From positions 1,245,001 through 1,309,000 of the forward strand of contig CANTUR010000128.1 in NCBI GenBank assembly GCA_947683625.1: 64,000 nucleotides of DNA. The letters run 5' to 3'. The notes beneath the pieces are model-generated. The model ran no database searches, was not told the origin of the DNA, and saw only the letters and a program-made list of their open reading frames with translations. Origin of the DNA: Mallotus nudiflorus (lineage: Eukaryota; Streptophyta; Magnoliopsida; Malpighiales; Euphorbiaceae). Positions 33,136-44,225 of the stretch are shown in pieces (position 1 is the stretch's first letter; the number at the start of each line of letters is the position of its first letter). Position numbers and translations under genes: made by a program.

Positions 33136-35100
33136 TGTAAGCACCCAATTTCATGATGTAATTGTGCATAGTGTGAAAAAAGCCCCTATGATGAAAAATT
33201 AATTGAGAAATTGATCTCTAGTATTGAAATTTAATATTTCAAGGACTAAATCGTAATTTTTTTGGACCTAATTGCAAAATCATGATTTTAGAAGTGTTTT
33301 TTAATTTTTTTTATTTTTCAAGATTGCATAAGAAAAATGTCAGTCGACATTTAGCTAATGGCGACTGACATTTGCCTAATGTCGGTCGGCATTAGCCAAA
33401 TGTCGATCGTAAATTATTATTTTTTAGTATTTTTTTTGTTCATTGATTGATTGAAAATTAATTCTAAATATTTTCTTAAAAGATAATTGTGGTTTTATGT
33501 GTTCAAAACAAGTAAATATTTTGAAAAATTGAGAGATATCATTAGTTCCTAGAATAGAGGAAGTCAGCTCGCAAGTCTTTGCTTTAAAAAGCCAAAGACT
33601 ACGTGAGTGAGGGCCCCCGGCTCCTGACTATGTAGAAACACAAAAAAATCACAGAAAAATAAAAAAAAGAAAAAGTTTTCTTTACTACACAAAAAAGTAC
33701 GCTATTTTGTTTTCAATAGTCCAAAGATTAATAAATGCAGAGTCAATTCTCAAAACGGTGACAATCTCAATCTGAGAGGCATTCAAACAACATTTGCACA
33801 ACATTTTATACTTTTCTCTTTTCTTTTATTTTAATTTATATATTTTATTGATTCATTATTGAGTAATTTTTTTAATTTTTATTTTGATTGATGTCCTGTG
33901 ATGCTCTGGAGGGGAGGTTGGAGATATGTGATTTTTTAACAGTAAATATTGAAGAATCCATGTAATGCCATGGACTAAAGTCTATAAAACTCCTGTAGGA
34001 TTTAGATTTTTTTATTATTTCTCAGTGTTATTTGTTCATTTATTGCTTATGGGTTGTAATTAATTTTCTTTTAATTCTCTGCACTGTAGGTTGTAATGGC
34101 CTCAATAGTGGGAAAATAGTGAAATTCTAATTCTCTGCACTAAAATTGATTAGTAATTAGGGTTTCACTGGGTAAAAATCATTTAAAATCAATGATGACA
34201 GTAGTAAATTAGGGTTTGCACGTAATTGATTTAGGTTTTTTTTAGAAAATAATTTAAATTTTGTGTTTGATATGATTTTTATTTGGGTTTTTTTTAGATC
34301 TTTTAATTCTTTGGGCCTTAAGCCCACAATTAGGTCAAATTCACTTAAAATAGGCTTAAAATGGTTTATGTTAATTAATTAAAATCAATTTAGACCCATT
34401 AGGTTAATTTAGACTTAGATCTATTTTTAGATTAACTAAAATTAATTTAGACTTAGCTCAACCCATCTAATTTCATTTCTTTTTTAAAATATAAATAGAC
34501 TTAGGCCCACTTCTCATTTTAAAACAAATAGACTTAGATTCACTTATAAAATCCATTTTTTTAAAAAATTTGTAGCTTTAAGCCTATTTGTAGACAATTG
34601 AAATCAATAGACTTAAACTCACAAACTAATAACAATGTAGGCCCACCTTTAATCCATTTTTATTTGTAAATAAAAATTGTAAATCGAGTTAACTTTCAAT
34701 AAAATTAACCTAGTTTAGATTTAGGGACGATGCGCTTGAATGCATATTTTATATGTGATTTTATTGACTAGATGCCTTAGAGTTAGATGGATGTTCAAAT
34801 AAGGTTTAATAAAATTGCATGTAATTAGAGAATGAAGTAATGATTTATAAAGTAATTCTAAGTGAACACGAGACTAAGAGAAGTTAATATTTCATTCCCA
34901 GAATCTCCTGGTTGTGGTGCTAACTTTCTTTTAGAGAATCGAGTGCCATCAATCGAATTGTCCCAGTTATTACCCTGAATGACGACTCCTCATCTCCACG
35001 CTATGACTTTGTAGCATAGTGATGTGTTCTCTAAGGTCTTGAGCTTAAACAGTGTTGCGGTGCTAAAATCGTGGGCGCAAAGTAAACCCTGCCGTCTATA
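33136..35100 (+). mobile_element. 3' LTR of element B
   Basis: It begins TGTAAGCACCCAATTTCATG and ends AAACCCTGCCGTCTATA, with TA in place of the CA of the 5' LTR. It contains a short palindromic minisatellite (33338-33418) and the 'gacttaggccca' repeats (34330-34660). It is about 400 bp shorter than the 5' LTR. Confidence 0.88.
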
Positions 35101-36582
35101 ATAATAATAATTTATTTACTATATATTACGAGTTCAAAATTTTTTTTGCTCACGTACAAAGCATATGGTTGTTCACTATAATAACAATCAAAAGCACCAA
35201 CTATTGTCACGTGGAATTGTAAAATCATTGTTTTCCAAGAATAAACTGGAAAAAAATATTATTATCAATCTATTTAAACATTTATTAATTCGAGAAAAAG
35301 ATATTAAAAGAGTTTTATCGTCTCGACTTTGAAATAGATAGAATTTATATAATTATTGGATATTAAGAATATTAAATAAAAAAATAATACATTAAAAAAA
35401 CATTTATGAGCTTTAGCGCTTTTAGTAAATTCCACATTTTTTTAAATTTTAGGAATGCCATTCACTAATTTTTTAATTTTTACAATTTCATACACCAATT
35501 AAAATTTCAGTGAAACTTTGTTGACATAACCATCAAAAAAATTTGAATTAGTCCATGTAAGCGTAATATCAAAATGCATCATTTTGACTATTTATGAGAA
35601 AATACATAACCTTTAATTTTTTTTACAATTTAATCTCAATCTATTAATTTTGACAAATTGATACATAATTTTTTTATATAAAATTTACATTTTCCAATTA
35701 ATGCATGTAAAACAAATATTTTAGTAATGAGAATTCAAATTAAGTTTTCTAATTAGATTGATATAAATTTTATTGTTTATTTTATATAATGAATTTTTAA
35801 TTGATACATTTAAATTTATGTGTATTTAATTAGTTACTTTATGTTAAATTATTATTTTGAAATATTTAAAATAATTAAATTAAACTATTTTTAAAATAAT
35901 AATTCAACACAAAGTAAACATTTAAAATAATTTAATCAAATTGATATTTTATTATTTTAATTGACTTACATATTAAGTAAAATTGTATAAACTCTTGATA
36001 TTTGGTTATGTAGTTATGAGTTGTTCCGTCCTTATTTGATTCATAGAAACCGTATTGAAATGGTAATAAAAAATTCTTTTTATTATAGAAATTTTGTTAC
36101 GGTAAAAATTTCTTCCTATTTTTATATTATAAAGTTTTTCACTTTTTTTTTAGTTCTATATGAACACTATAAATAGATCCCTTTATAATATACAATACAC
36201 TATTTAAGAATACATTCTATATTTATAATATGGCTTCGGAACTAAAAGAGGGTTTCCTGAACCAGAGTTTAGAACCTGATTAGGCTAGTAGTAGAGCAGA
36301 TTAAACTCGTTTGTGACTTCTTGAACGTCAAAGAGGTAGGCCGAAGTACATTTGGCAAGTGGCAACATAATTGCACTTGAAGAAGGGTGTTAAAGATATA
36401 AAAAAACTCACATCTGAAAAGTATAAGGGTTTGTAACGTGGATTAAAGTTTAACGCAAAACAATTAATTTAACGCCAAATTTCATCCAACTACCGGGAAA
36501 CCTGATTGGGTTTATGAGGACCATCAGCAGGCAAATTACCAACTAGAGGGACACAACTGGGCTTATGGAGACCCTGTAAATA
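35101..36582. other. AT-rich intergenic DNA, no gene recognised
   Basis: Mostly A+T with long T and A runs. A TATA box and a short broken reading frame near 36168-36600 are listed separately. I see nothing else I can support. Confidence 0.5.
36168..36176 (+). promoter_or_regulatory. TATA-box-like site before a short broken reading frame
   Basis: TATAAATAG is followed 54 bp later by ATG at 36230 and 17 sense codons (MASELKEGFLNQSLEPD), then TAG. Downstream codons in this frame hit several TAG and TAA stops. I do not recognise the product. Confidence 0.35.
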
Positions 36583-36916
36583 CTACTAAGTGGAAGACTT
36601 GAGTTAAGACTTATGTAATCAAACACTACTGGATTAAAGTACGCTTGGAATCAGCTCAAGTACAATAACAGAGGGGAATTTATTATTAACAAAATCACTT
36701 CCACCACTGGGCAAAGACTCTTGGAGATCACAATTAGCTCAAGTATAATGGAAGCCACTGGGCAAACACTATTGGATTAATGTATTAACATGATTCATAG
36801 TTCGATTACCTCAAGTGTAATAATTGTGTGGAAAACTTGACTTATACAAATCAGGTCCACCACTACACAAATACTTTGGACTTTGGAGATTATAATTATA
36901 CCTCAAGCATGATAAC
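36583..36916. repeat. Tandem repeat, unit about 80-95 bp, left part
   Basis: Loose units share CCACTGGGCAAA, then a run like 'ttggagattacaatt', then 'acctcaagtataataa' and 'gtggaagacttgacttat'. About four units lie here. The array resumes at 44226-44280 beyond the inserted element. Confidence 0.7.
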
Positions 36917-37205
36917 TAGGGTGTAAACGAATAGAACGGCTTGTAGCTCAACTTATTAAAAATTCGTTTGAGTTTGTTTATTAAGTTAAACGAATAAAGT
37001 TCGAATATGATTTTGAAACTTTGAAGATAAATGAATAGAGTTCAAATACTCTAAAGCTCGGCTTGTTAAGGTTCGTGAACATGCTCGTTAATATGTTCAT
37101 GAGCCAGACTTGCGAATAAACTCATGAACAAGCTCATTTAGGATGTTCGTGAACAGGTTCGTAAACAAGATCGCGAACAGACTCATTTGTTCGTGAACAA
37201 GCTAG
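36917..37205. repeat. Left subterminal repeats of the hAT-like element
   Basis: Many copies of 'ttcgtgaaca' and its reverse 'tgttcatgag' occur between 37060 and 37205. They mirror motifs at 43910-44225, where 'gagctcacaaacgag' and 'actcaagccgagctcg' recur. Confidence 0.65.
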
Positions 37206-37216
37206 TGAACATACTT

Positions 37217-38360
37217 GTTTATATAATTTTAGTATCCTTTAATTGTAATGTATATTAATAATAATTTTAAATAAATATAATTAAAAATTGATAATTGTAA
37301 TAAAAATTACATATTTATAACATAAATTAGCTTTTATATCAGAGATTAGTATTAAACAAATTACATAATTTTTTTATAAAAATTGGAACTCATAGCATGA
37401 GGAGATGCACTTGGAGATCCCAACAAGGTTGGCACCCCCTTAGCACCATCATCACATACTATGAAACAACTCTTTATTAAAAAGAAATAAGAGTTTTAAC
37501 AAATAATTAGATACAACCCAAAAAGAGGGCAATAACTGACAATAAATAAAACTAATGGAACCTATAAGTTTCCAATCCTATAGCATCATTAAGCATGAGG
37601 CTATGACAGCATTCCGGATAAGTAGTCCACCATTTACATTCTTGAAGATGAAGTCCCATCTAAGCTAGTCTATCAGCAACCTTATTCCCTTCATGATAAA
37701 TGTGACTGACATGTAATTGCATTAGGCTAAGTTGATTAATACAGTGTTGCCATTTTGATCTCACTCTCCAGGAACTGCAATAATTCTTGTTTGGAGTAAA
37801 TGCACAACAAGAATGTAGTCAGACTCTATCCATAAAGGAGATACTTGAAGCTCGAAAGCTTTATTAACAGCAATGGACATGGCGAGAATCTCTACCTCAA
37901 ATGCAAACCGAATACCCACCGGAGCCACAAAGGCAGCAATGAAGAACCAGTACTATTGTGCATAATTCCGCCAGCAACTGCTCGTCTTGTGGAACCAAGT
38001 GCTGCACCATCTAAATTCAACTTAATCCACCCATGCGGAGGATGAAGCCATGAAGCTGGGAAGGCTGAAGGCATATGCCGAGGCATGCTGGAGATACCAA
38101 GACGTCGAAGAACAAATTACATAATTTTGATGTATAGTTGTAATACTAATTTAGTATGAATGTTAAGTAAATATAATTGAAAATTGATAATTGTAATAAA
38201 AATTACATATTTATATTATAAATTGGTATTACTATCAACGATTCGTATTAAACAAATTATATAATTTTGATGTATTTTAGTATGAATATTAAGTAAATAT
38301 AATTAAAAACTATTAATTGTAATAAAAAAAATTAATATCAAGTAAATATATTAGAATAGA
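37217..38360. repeat. Tandem repeat of about 140 bp, 2-3 units, split by a LINE
   Basis: Each unit runs from 'aacaaattacataatttt' through 'aaataaatataattaaaaattgataattgtaataaaaattacatattta'-like sequence to 'gattagtatta'. Units are 37217-37354, 38111-38250 and part of 38251-38360. Confidence 0.7.
37373..38110 (-). mobile_element. 5'-truncated LINE A with exact 18-bp target duplication
   Basis: AACAAATTACATAATTTT flanks it at 37355-37372 and 38111-38128. On the minus strand the sequence encodes an RNase H domain: WLHPPHGWIKLNLDGAALGS, then AVAGGIMHNSTGS and later LWIESDYILVV and HIYHEGNKVAD (frames broken). A 3' region with GTGCCAACCTTGTTGGGAT and an A-run (T-run on +, 37369-37375) closes it. 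Only the last 740 bp of a LINE are present, as expected from incomplete reverse transcription. Confidence 0.9.
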
Positions 38361-38402
38361 AATTATACATAATACTAAATTACTATTAAATTTGCTAATC
38401 AC

Positions 38403-39233
38403 ATGGGTATTAAAATTGATGTTGATAAAGCTTTTGATTCTCTGAGTTGGGAATTCATTTTGGAAGTTATGCGTTGCTTTGGTTTTAATAGGAAATTTTG
38501 TTCTTGGATTTCAAGCATTCTTCATTCTGCAAGAATTTCTATTGCTCTTAATGGTTCAAGTAAAGGATATTTTCACTGTAATAGAGGGGTTCTTCAAGGA
38601 GACCCTCTTTCTCCTTTGCTCTTTTGTATTGGTGAAGATTTTCTTAGCCGTTGGCTTTCTGCTCAGGTTCATTCTGGGGATTTTATTCCTATGGTTGGTT
38701 GTAATTTTCGAGCTCCATCTCACTTTCTTTATGCAGTCGATATCCTTATTTTTGGCAAAGTTTTTGTTAGAAATGTCTAATGTCTATCTAAGAATTTGGA
38801 AATTTATAGTACACTTTCAGGGCAACAAATAAATTGGGACAAATATAAGGTATTCTTTGGATCCTCTACTCCTAGAAGACTGGTTGCTCAATTATGCTCT
38901 ATTTCTCGCATGAAGCAGGGTTCTCTTCCATTTTATTATTTAGGGGTCCCTCTCTTTAAGGGATCACCTAAATACTCTTATTTGAATCAAGTGGCGGATA
39001 CTATTTTAAATAGATTCAACAGAAGGAATGGTCATCTTCTTTCTATGGCTGGTCGCATTTGCTTTGTCAATTTGGTGATTACTAGCTCTTTCATTCATAG
39101 TTTCATGGTTTACAAATGGCCTCTTCGGCTTATCAGGTATATGGAGAAGGCTATTCAGAATTTCTTATGGATTGGTTCAGTTTCTAGCAAGAAATTGATT
39201 GTAGTTCCTTGGAAGGTTTATTGTTTACCATGA
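38403..39233 (+). pseudogene. LINE B reverse transcriptase, C-terminal part
   Basis: The first open piece (38403-38780) begins GIKIDVDKAFDSLSWEF, continues with RGVLQGDPLSPLLF, and has YAVDILIF where YADDILIF is expected, so a catalytic aspartate is lost. After a frame change near 38780 the second piece (38796-39233) has LSGQQINWDKYKVFFGSS, FYYLGVPLFKG and LLSMAGRICFVNLV. This is the RT thumb region of plant LINEs. It ends at a TGA at 39231-39233. Confidence 0.88.
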
Positions 39234-39391
39234 CAAGAAGGTGTTAATTCGGCTCTTTTTCACAAATTAACTGGTGCTATTATGGCTAAGGATGGGTTCA
39301 TTTTTTATTTCCTCCAGCGTCGGTACTTGATTAATTCTAATTCTCCTCGATAGCTTATTCTTTTATTTGGGGCTCTATTAAATTCATTTTT

Positions 39392-40740
39392 ATGAATCTT
39401 CAGCAAAATGCTATTTGGATTGTTGGTAAACATTCTAAGGTGAAATTCTGGCATGATAATTGGCTTGGTTCTAGTCTTGCGGATAAAATGAATTTGCCCA
39501 TTCATAGAAGGAAATATTTATTGGGATTTGTTTCAGATTTCTTTATTGATAATGAATGGCATTTGCCATCTCTTCTATTTATTGCCTTTCCAAGTATAGT
39601 GGATGAGATTTATTCTTATTTGCTGTCGAAATTAGATGAAGACTGTCTTGTTTGGAAAGGAAGCACTAATGGCAAGATCACTTGTAGTGCTGTTTATTTT
39701 CATGAGAGCCATCCTCATACTGTTAAAGATTGGTGTCAGGCTATTTGGCAAAGATATATTCCTCCTTCTCGTTCTCTTCTTTGCTGGCATCTTTGTAATG
39801 GGAAGCTTCCCACTGATGATATTCCCCAATCCAAGGGTCTGTTCATCACATCGAAATGTCGGCTTTATGGTACTAATACTGAAACAATTTCTCATCTCTT
39901 TATTCATTGTCATTATGCAAGCAAAATTTGGACTGCTGTTTGTGATGCTTTCGGGTTGCCTCTCCTTTTTGTCACAATGCTTTACAGTTATTTCAGACTT
40001 TGAGCTCTCATCACTTTAGTTCTCAGGTTTAGCCTCTTCTTCTTACTGGTATTTGTTATGCTTTTTGGTGTATTTGGAAAGCACGTAATAAAGCTACCTT
40101 TGATGATTTACAAAAGTCAGTTTTCCACTCTTTGCGCACAATCTTTTGTGCTATCAAAGAGTGTGATCTGTTTAAGGTTGGTTTTGCTTATAATTCTCAA
40201 AGTGAGTTGTTAATTGTTCGTCAGCTTCATGTCCCTTATAATCCTCCTAAGGCTGCTTCCATCAAATCTGTGACATGGCATTTGCCTCCACCTTTTTAGT
40301 TGAAATTAAATACCGATAGTTTGGCTTTGAATTCTTATCGTGGTGGAGCAGGTGGCATTTTCAGAAATTGTCGTGGCTTTGTCAAAGGTTGCTTTGCTTT
40401 CCTTTTGGAAAACACTCATGCTTTTGTGACAGAATTGCATGCTGTTATTCATGGAATTGATAGAGCTGGGTCTTTTGGTTGGTGCAATATCTGGTTGGAG
40501 TGTGATTCATCTTATGTTGTGCAGTTATTTAAAATGAAAAGTCTACATGTTTCTTGGTTTTTGCTTGCCGCTTGGTCTCGCTATCTTTGGCAGATTTCTT
40601 ATATGTCCTTTATTATCTGTCAAATTTTTTGTGAAGGTAATATGGTTACTGATTGCTAGGCCAAGGAGGGTGTCTTCTGTCCTCAAGTTTGTTGGTGGTC
40701 TTTTGCCCCATCTTCTTGTCATAGATTCTTAGTCAATGAT
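39392..40740 (+). pseudogene. LINE B zinc-binding and RNase H domains
   Basis: The piece 39392-40003 has VKFWHDNWLGSSLADKM and then WQRYIPPSRSLLCWHLCNGK, TSKCRLYGTNTETISHLFIH and CHYASKIW. These are the landmarks of the RT zinc-binding region (zf-RVT). The piece 40300-40720 has LKLNTDSLALNSYRGGAGGI, TELHAVIHGIDRA and WLECDSSYVVQLF, an RNase H domain with D, E and D at the expected places. A TAG lies near 40657. Confidence 0.85.
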
Positions 40741-40974
40741 AGTATGTTAAAAGAGAATTTTAGATTCTTTTAGTTCTTTGTTACTCTGTAATTTTTTTTT
40801 TACTTTTTTATAAATTTCTTGACAATGGTTTATGATGTTAGGTGCTATGAATGTGCCAACCTAGCTGGGATGTCTTGATGTACCCTGAGGCTTCTTGTCA
40901 ATTTTAGAAAAAAAAAAATTTAGTAAAAATTGTGTAGTTTTCACATGAAACTATGTATGTATTTTTACTATATA

Positions 40975-42300
40975 ATATTACTATTAAATATAAATAAATT
41001 TAATTTATGAATTTATTAACTATAAAATTACTACATACTAAGTATCAAATAACTATTAATATAGTAGCTACTAAGATTACCAACTATAAGATTACTACAA
41101 AGTTACTAAATATAAGAGTAAATTACTAATTATTGGGTATTACTTATGGCTAAATTTAACATATAAACCTATTAATTATAAAATTACTAAGTATCGATTA
41201 ACTATTAAGATTACTAATTATTAAAATCACTTATTAACCATAAGATTATTACAAGGTTACTAAATGTAAGATTGGATTACAAATTATTGGGTATTAGTTA
41301 TAACTAAATTTAATTTATAAATCTATTTACTATAAGATTACTAAATATTAAGTATCAATTAACTATTAAAATGTTAATTATTAAAATGCTAAACCTCATA
41401 TTATTTTCCTCTTTCGCATGCTAGTTAAGTATAAAATTAACTATTAACTATAAGAGCACTAAATAAGTAAATAATAAATGTTAATCATAAAAATATTATA
41501 AGGTTACTTACTATAATATTAGACTATTAATTATTGTGTATTAGTTATAGCTAAAATGCATAGTAAAAAATAAGTAAATACCCACTATAACTAATTTTAA
41601 TATTATGAAATAATTTAATATTATCAGGAAGCAAATTACTATTATCATATATATAAATTTAGTATTAATAAAATTTTAATTATAATTTATAAATTAACTA
41701 TATATTAAATTTAATAAATTAACTATATAATATTTTTTTTTGAACAAGAACTATATAATAACTTTTATGTTAAAAACTACGTGTCATATAATTTTTACAC
41801 AAAATATTGAAATCATAAGACACATAAACTTTCAAACATCACCTAACACCAAAAATCATATGACACATATAAACCTATTAACTATAAGATTACTAAATAC
41901 TAAATATCAATTAACTATTAAAATTACTCACTAATAAGAACACCTATTGACCATAAAATTACTAGCCACTAAGATCACCTATTGACCATAAGATTGCTAT
42001 AAGGTTACTAAATATAAAATTAGATTATTACTAAATAAGTAAATAATTTCTATTAGCTTTAAAAATACTATAAGGTTACTAACTATAATCTATTAATTGT
42101 TGTGTATTAGTTATAGCTAAAATGCTTAGTATAAAAATAAGTAAATTTATTATAAATTAACCATATAATAAATTTAACTACATAGTAAATTAACTATATA
42201 ATAGCTATATAATAAATTTAATAAATTATATAATATAAATTAATATAACAAAAAACTAATAAAATAATATAACTCAAAACTACATAATTTTGTAGTTAAA
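40975..42300. repeat. Very AT-rich degenerate repeat region
   Basis: Motifs like 'aactataagattactaa', 'aaggttactaaatataag' and 'tattgggtattagttatagc' recur in the same order. The last marks units at about 41131, 41285, 41532 and 42097, so spacing varies from about 150 to 560 bp. The 'taactat' spelling dominates. No coding. Confidence 0.65.
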
Positions 42301-42339
42301 CTTAGTAGTTTTGATGTTGAATAAACAGTAACACTCCAC

Positions 42340-43105
42340 CACACACCAACAAACCCTAGTTATCCCTCATATATACAGTATATAATGTCTCTTCACAACC
42401 CTAGCTGGCCCCCTCCTTCTTCCATATTTCATTTTCCCTTTACTCAGCCCTACCGCCACCCCACAGCCCTTGGCCTTGCCCTACCCATCCTCTCGATTCG
42501 CCATGCACTGCTCCCTCCCGATTCGCCATGCACTATCCTCCCTCTCGATGCTTCTTCTTCATCTAGTTTCGCCCTAATACGCATTTTTTCTTCTTTAATT
42601 TTTCCCTTCTTCTTTGATTTCTCCCATCATTTCTGATTTCATCGCCCTGATAAGCCTTGATTTCTCTTATCATCTCCAAATCAAAATGGCACAAATGAGC
42701 TTGCACCCTGATGGCCTCATTTAATTGCCCTCATCTCACCCTCAATCTCTGTTCATCTTTGTCAACACAGACTGCTTTCCCTCTAGTCTCAATCGCACTG
42801 TATCTCGCCCTCATCTCCGTTCATCTCTGCTATGTAACCTCATCTCCACTACACAACCTTATCTCCGTTCATCTCTGCCACGTAACCATATAGTCCACAT
42901 CTTCTTAGTCTGTTATTAGCAAAAAGGGTGAGTGTACATCTGTTGCTTTGATTTTTTCATTTGTGGCTTTGATTTTTTTTTTTTAATGTATGTTTTGATT
43001 GTGCTTTGATTTTGCCTTGATTTTTAGTCCACTTTTTTGTTTTAATTTTCTTTTGATGTTATGGTTTGTTGGGCATCAATAATGATGAATATTTTGTGTT
43101 TTTAG
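42340..43105 (+). other. Promoter and 5'-leader-like region with an intron tail upstream of the Hsp90 fragment
   Basis: Two 'aaccctag' elements and 'catatatacagtatata' are followed by a CT-rich 500-bp block. A T-rich stretch ending GTGTTTTTAG at 43105 reads as the 3' end of an intron. It could be the captured 5' part of the Hsp90 gene or of another gene. The CT-rich reading frames here are low complexity and not trusted. Confidence 0.4.
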
Positions 43106-43790
43106 GCTTTGGACAAAATTAGATTTAAGAACTTAACCAATAAGAGCAAGCTTGATGCTCATCAGGCTTGTTCCTGACAAGGCCAACAACACCCTCTCTA
43201 TTATTGACAGTGGTATTAGCATGACTAAAGCAGGTAATTTATTCAACTACAACATGTTTTATAGTCAATGTTTTAAGATAATTGTGATTTACGCAATAAT
43301 TTAATGATATATAATGTGGTTCTTCATCAATGCATGTTTATGTTATTGAATGTTGGGCTAAAGTTCTTCTTTTGTGAAACAAATTTAGTGAACAATTTGG
43401 GTACAATTGTAAGATCTGAACTAAAGAATTTATGGAGGCATTGCAGGCTGGAGCTGATGTTAGCATGATTGGTCAATTTGGTGTTGGTTTCTACTCTGCT
43501 TATTTTGTGGCAGAGAAAGTTATTGTGACCACAAAACACAATGACGATGAGCAATACATATGGGAATCACAAGCTGAGAAAGAAATTAGTGATGATGAAG
43601 ATGGTGAGCCCAAGAAGGAAGAAGAGGGAGGTGTCGAAGATGTGGATGAGGAGAAGGAGACTAAATCCAAGAAGAAGAAAATCAAGGAGGTTTCTCATGA
43701 GTGGCAGCTCATCAACAAGCAAAAGCTTGTTTTCAATGCTAAAGTATTCTCTATTTGTTATTTGGGTTTGTTAAATTTTTTCATTTGGAT
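43106..43790 (+). pseudogene. Hsp90 (cytosolic) gene fragment, captured and broken
   Basis: Exon 43106-43233 reads ALDKIRFKNLTNKSKLDAH and, after a frameshift, TLSIIDSGISMTKA. An intron fits 43234-43388 (GGTAAT...TTTAG). The next exon reads NNLGT, then after another frameshift MEALQAGADVSMIGQFGVGF, VTTKHNDDEQYIWESQA, EKEISDDEDGEPKKEEE, and KEVSHEWQLINKQK. These are the ATPase-domain DxGIGMT and GxxGVGFYSAY motifs plus the acidic linker of eukaryotic Hsp90. About 70-75 residues between WESQA and EKEISDDE are missing, and everything after NKQK is absent. A working copy needs about 700 residues, so this is a dead fragment inside the TIR element. Confidence 0.93.
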
Positions 43791-44225
43791 ATTTGCAATT
43801 AGATGACTGTAATTTTATTATTTGCATTTGGATGTGTAGTATTATACTTTTTCTATGTTTTTTATTTGCATTTGCATATATATACTGCTGCATGTATTTT
43901 TGAGTCACAAGTGAGCTCTTGATGAGCTTAGAAATGAGCTCCTAAAGAGCTCACAAACGAGTAATTAATCAATTAAACGAACGAACAATCAAACAAATTA
44001 TATAGCGAACACAAATGAGTTTTGTTTGTGAATAAGCTTGAATTCAATTTAAACTGAACTCAAATTTTATACCTTTAATATTTCCCGAACTCAAGTCAAA
44101 TTCGAACTTCATATCTTTGATTTTATCCGAACTCAAGCCGAGCTCGAATATGATTTATTTTGACCAAACCAAACTCAAGCATACCAAAGCTAAGCTCGAC
44201 TTGTCTCAACTCAATTACATCTCTA

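Larger units (their letters stand above)
20125..35100 (+). mobile_element. Tat-lineage Ty3/gypsy retrotransposon B, both LTRs present
   Basis: It has a 5' LTR (20125-22490), a primer-site candidate, gag, protease, RT, RNase H, archaeal-type RNase H and integrase. Downstream are an antisense PMD gene, a tandem array, a polypurine tract and a 3' LTR (33136-35100). Total length is about 15 kb. All coding parts carry stops. No matching 5-bp duplication flanks it: CTTAG lies before 20125 and ATAAT after 35100. The LTRs also differ in length (2366 versus 1965 bp) and in their minisatellites. Confidence 0.9.
38395..40920 (+). mobile_element. 5'-truncated LINE B
   Basis: The + strand has the C-terminal half of a plant LINE ORF2: RT fingers and palm, RT zinc-binding region and RNase H. 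These are followed by 'gtgccaacctagctgggat' near 40853 and a poly(A) run at 40909-40919. The start at about 38395 lies inside RT. A clear target duplication was not found; 'aaatttgctaa' before and 'aaatttagtaa' after the element are a weak candidate. Confidence 0.85.
36917..44225. mobile_element. hAT-like TIR element of 7.3 kb carrying gene fragments
   Basis: The left end begins TAGGGTGTAAACGAATAG. The right end, read on the minus strand, begins TAGAGATGTAATTGAG. Both look like decayed forms of the TAGGGGTGTAAACGAG ends found on many plant hAT-type elements. Both subterminal regions are full of 'gttcgtgaac' and 'gagctcg' type motifs. The flanks join to recreate one unit of the surrounding tandem repeat, which shows an insertion. 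No clear 8-bp target duplication remains, and no transposase was recognised. The interior holds an Hsp90 fragment, local repeats and two LINEs. Confidence 0.65.

Noticed and set aside
36160..36916. Endogenous pararetrovirus fragment
   Set aside because: A TATA box and decayed frame are present, but no movement protein, coat, protease or RT motif is visible, so there is no support.
41740..41934. Open frame in the AT-rich repeat
   Set aside because: Composition and repeats explain it; no start context or similarity.
42385..42919. Overlapping Pro/Ser-rich reading frames
   Set aside because: They are CT-rich leader-like sequence without domains.
43106..43790. A functional Hsp90 gene
   Set aside because: About 70 residues are missing inside, frames shift, and the whole C-terminal half is absent.
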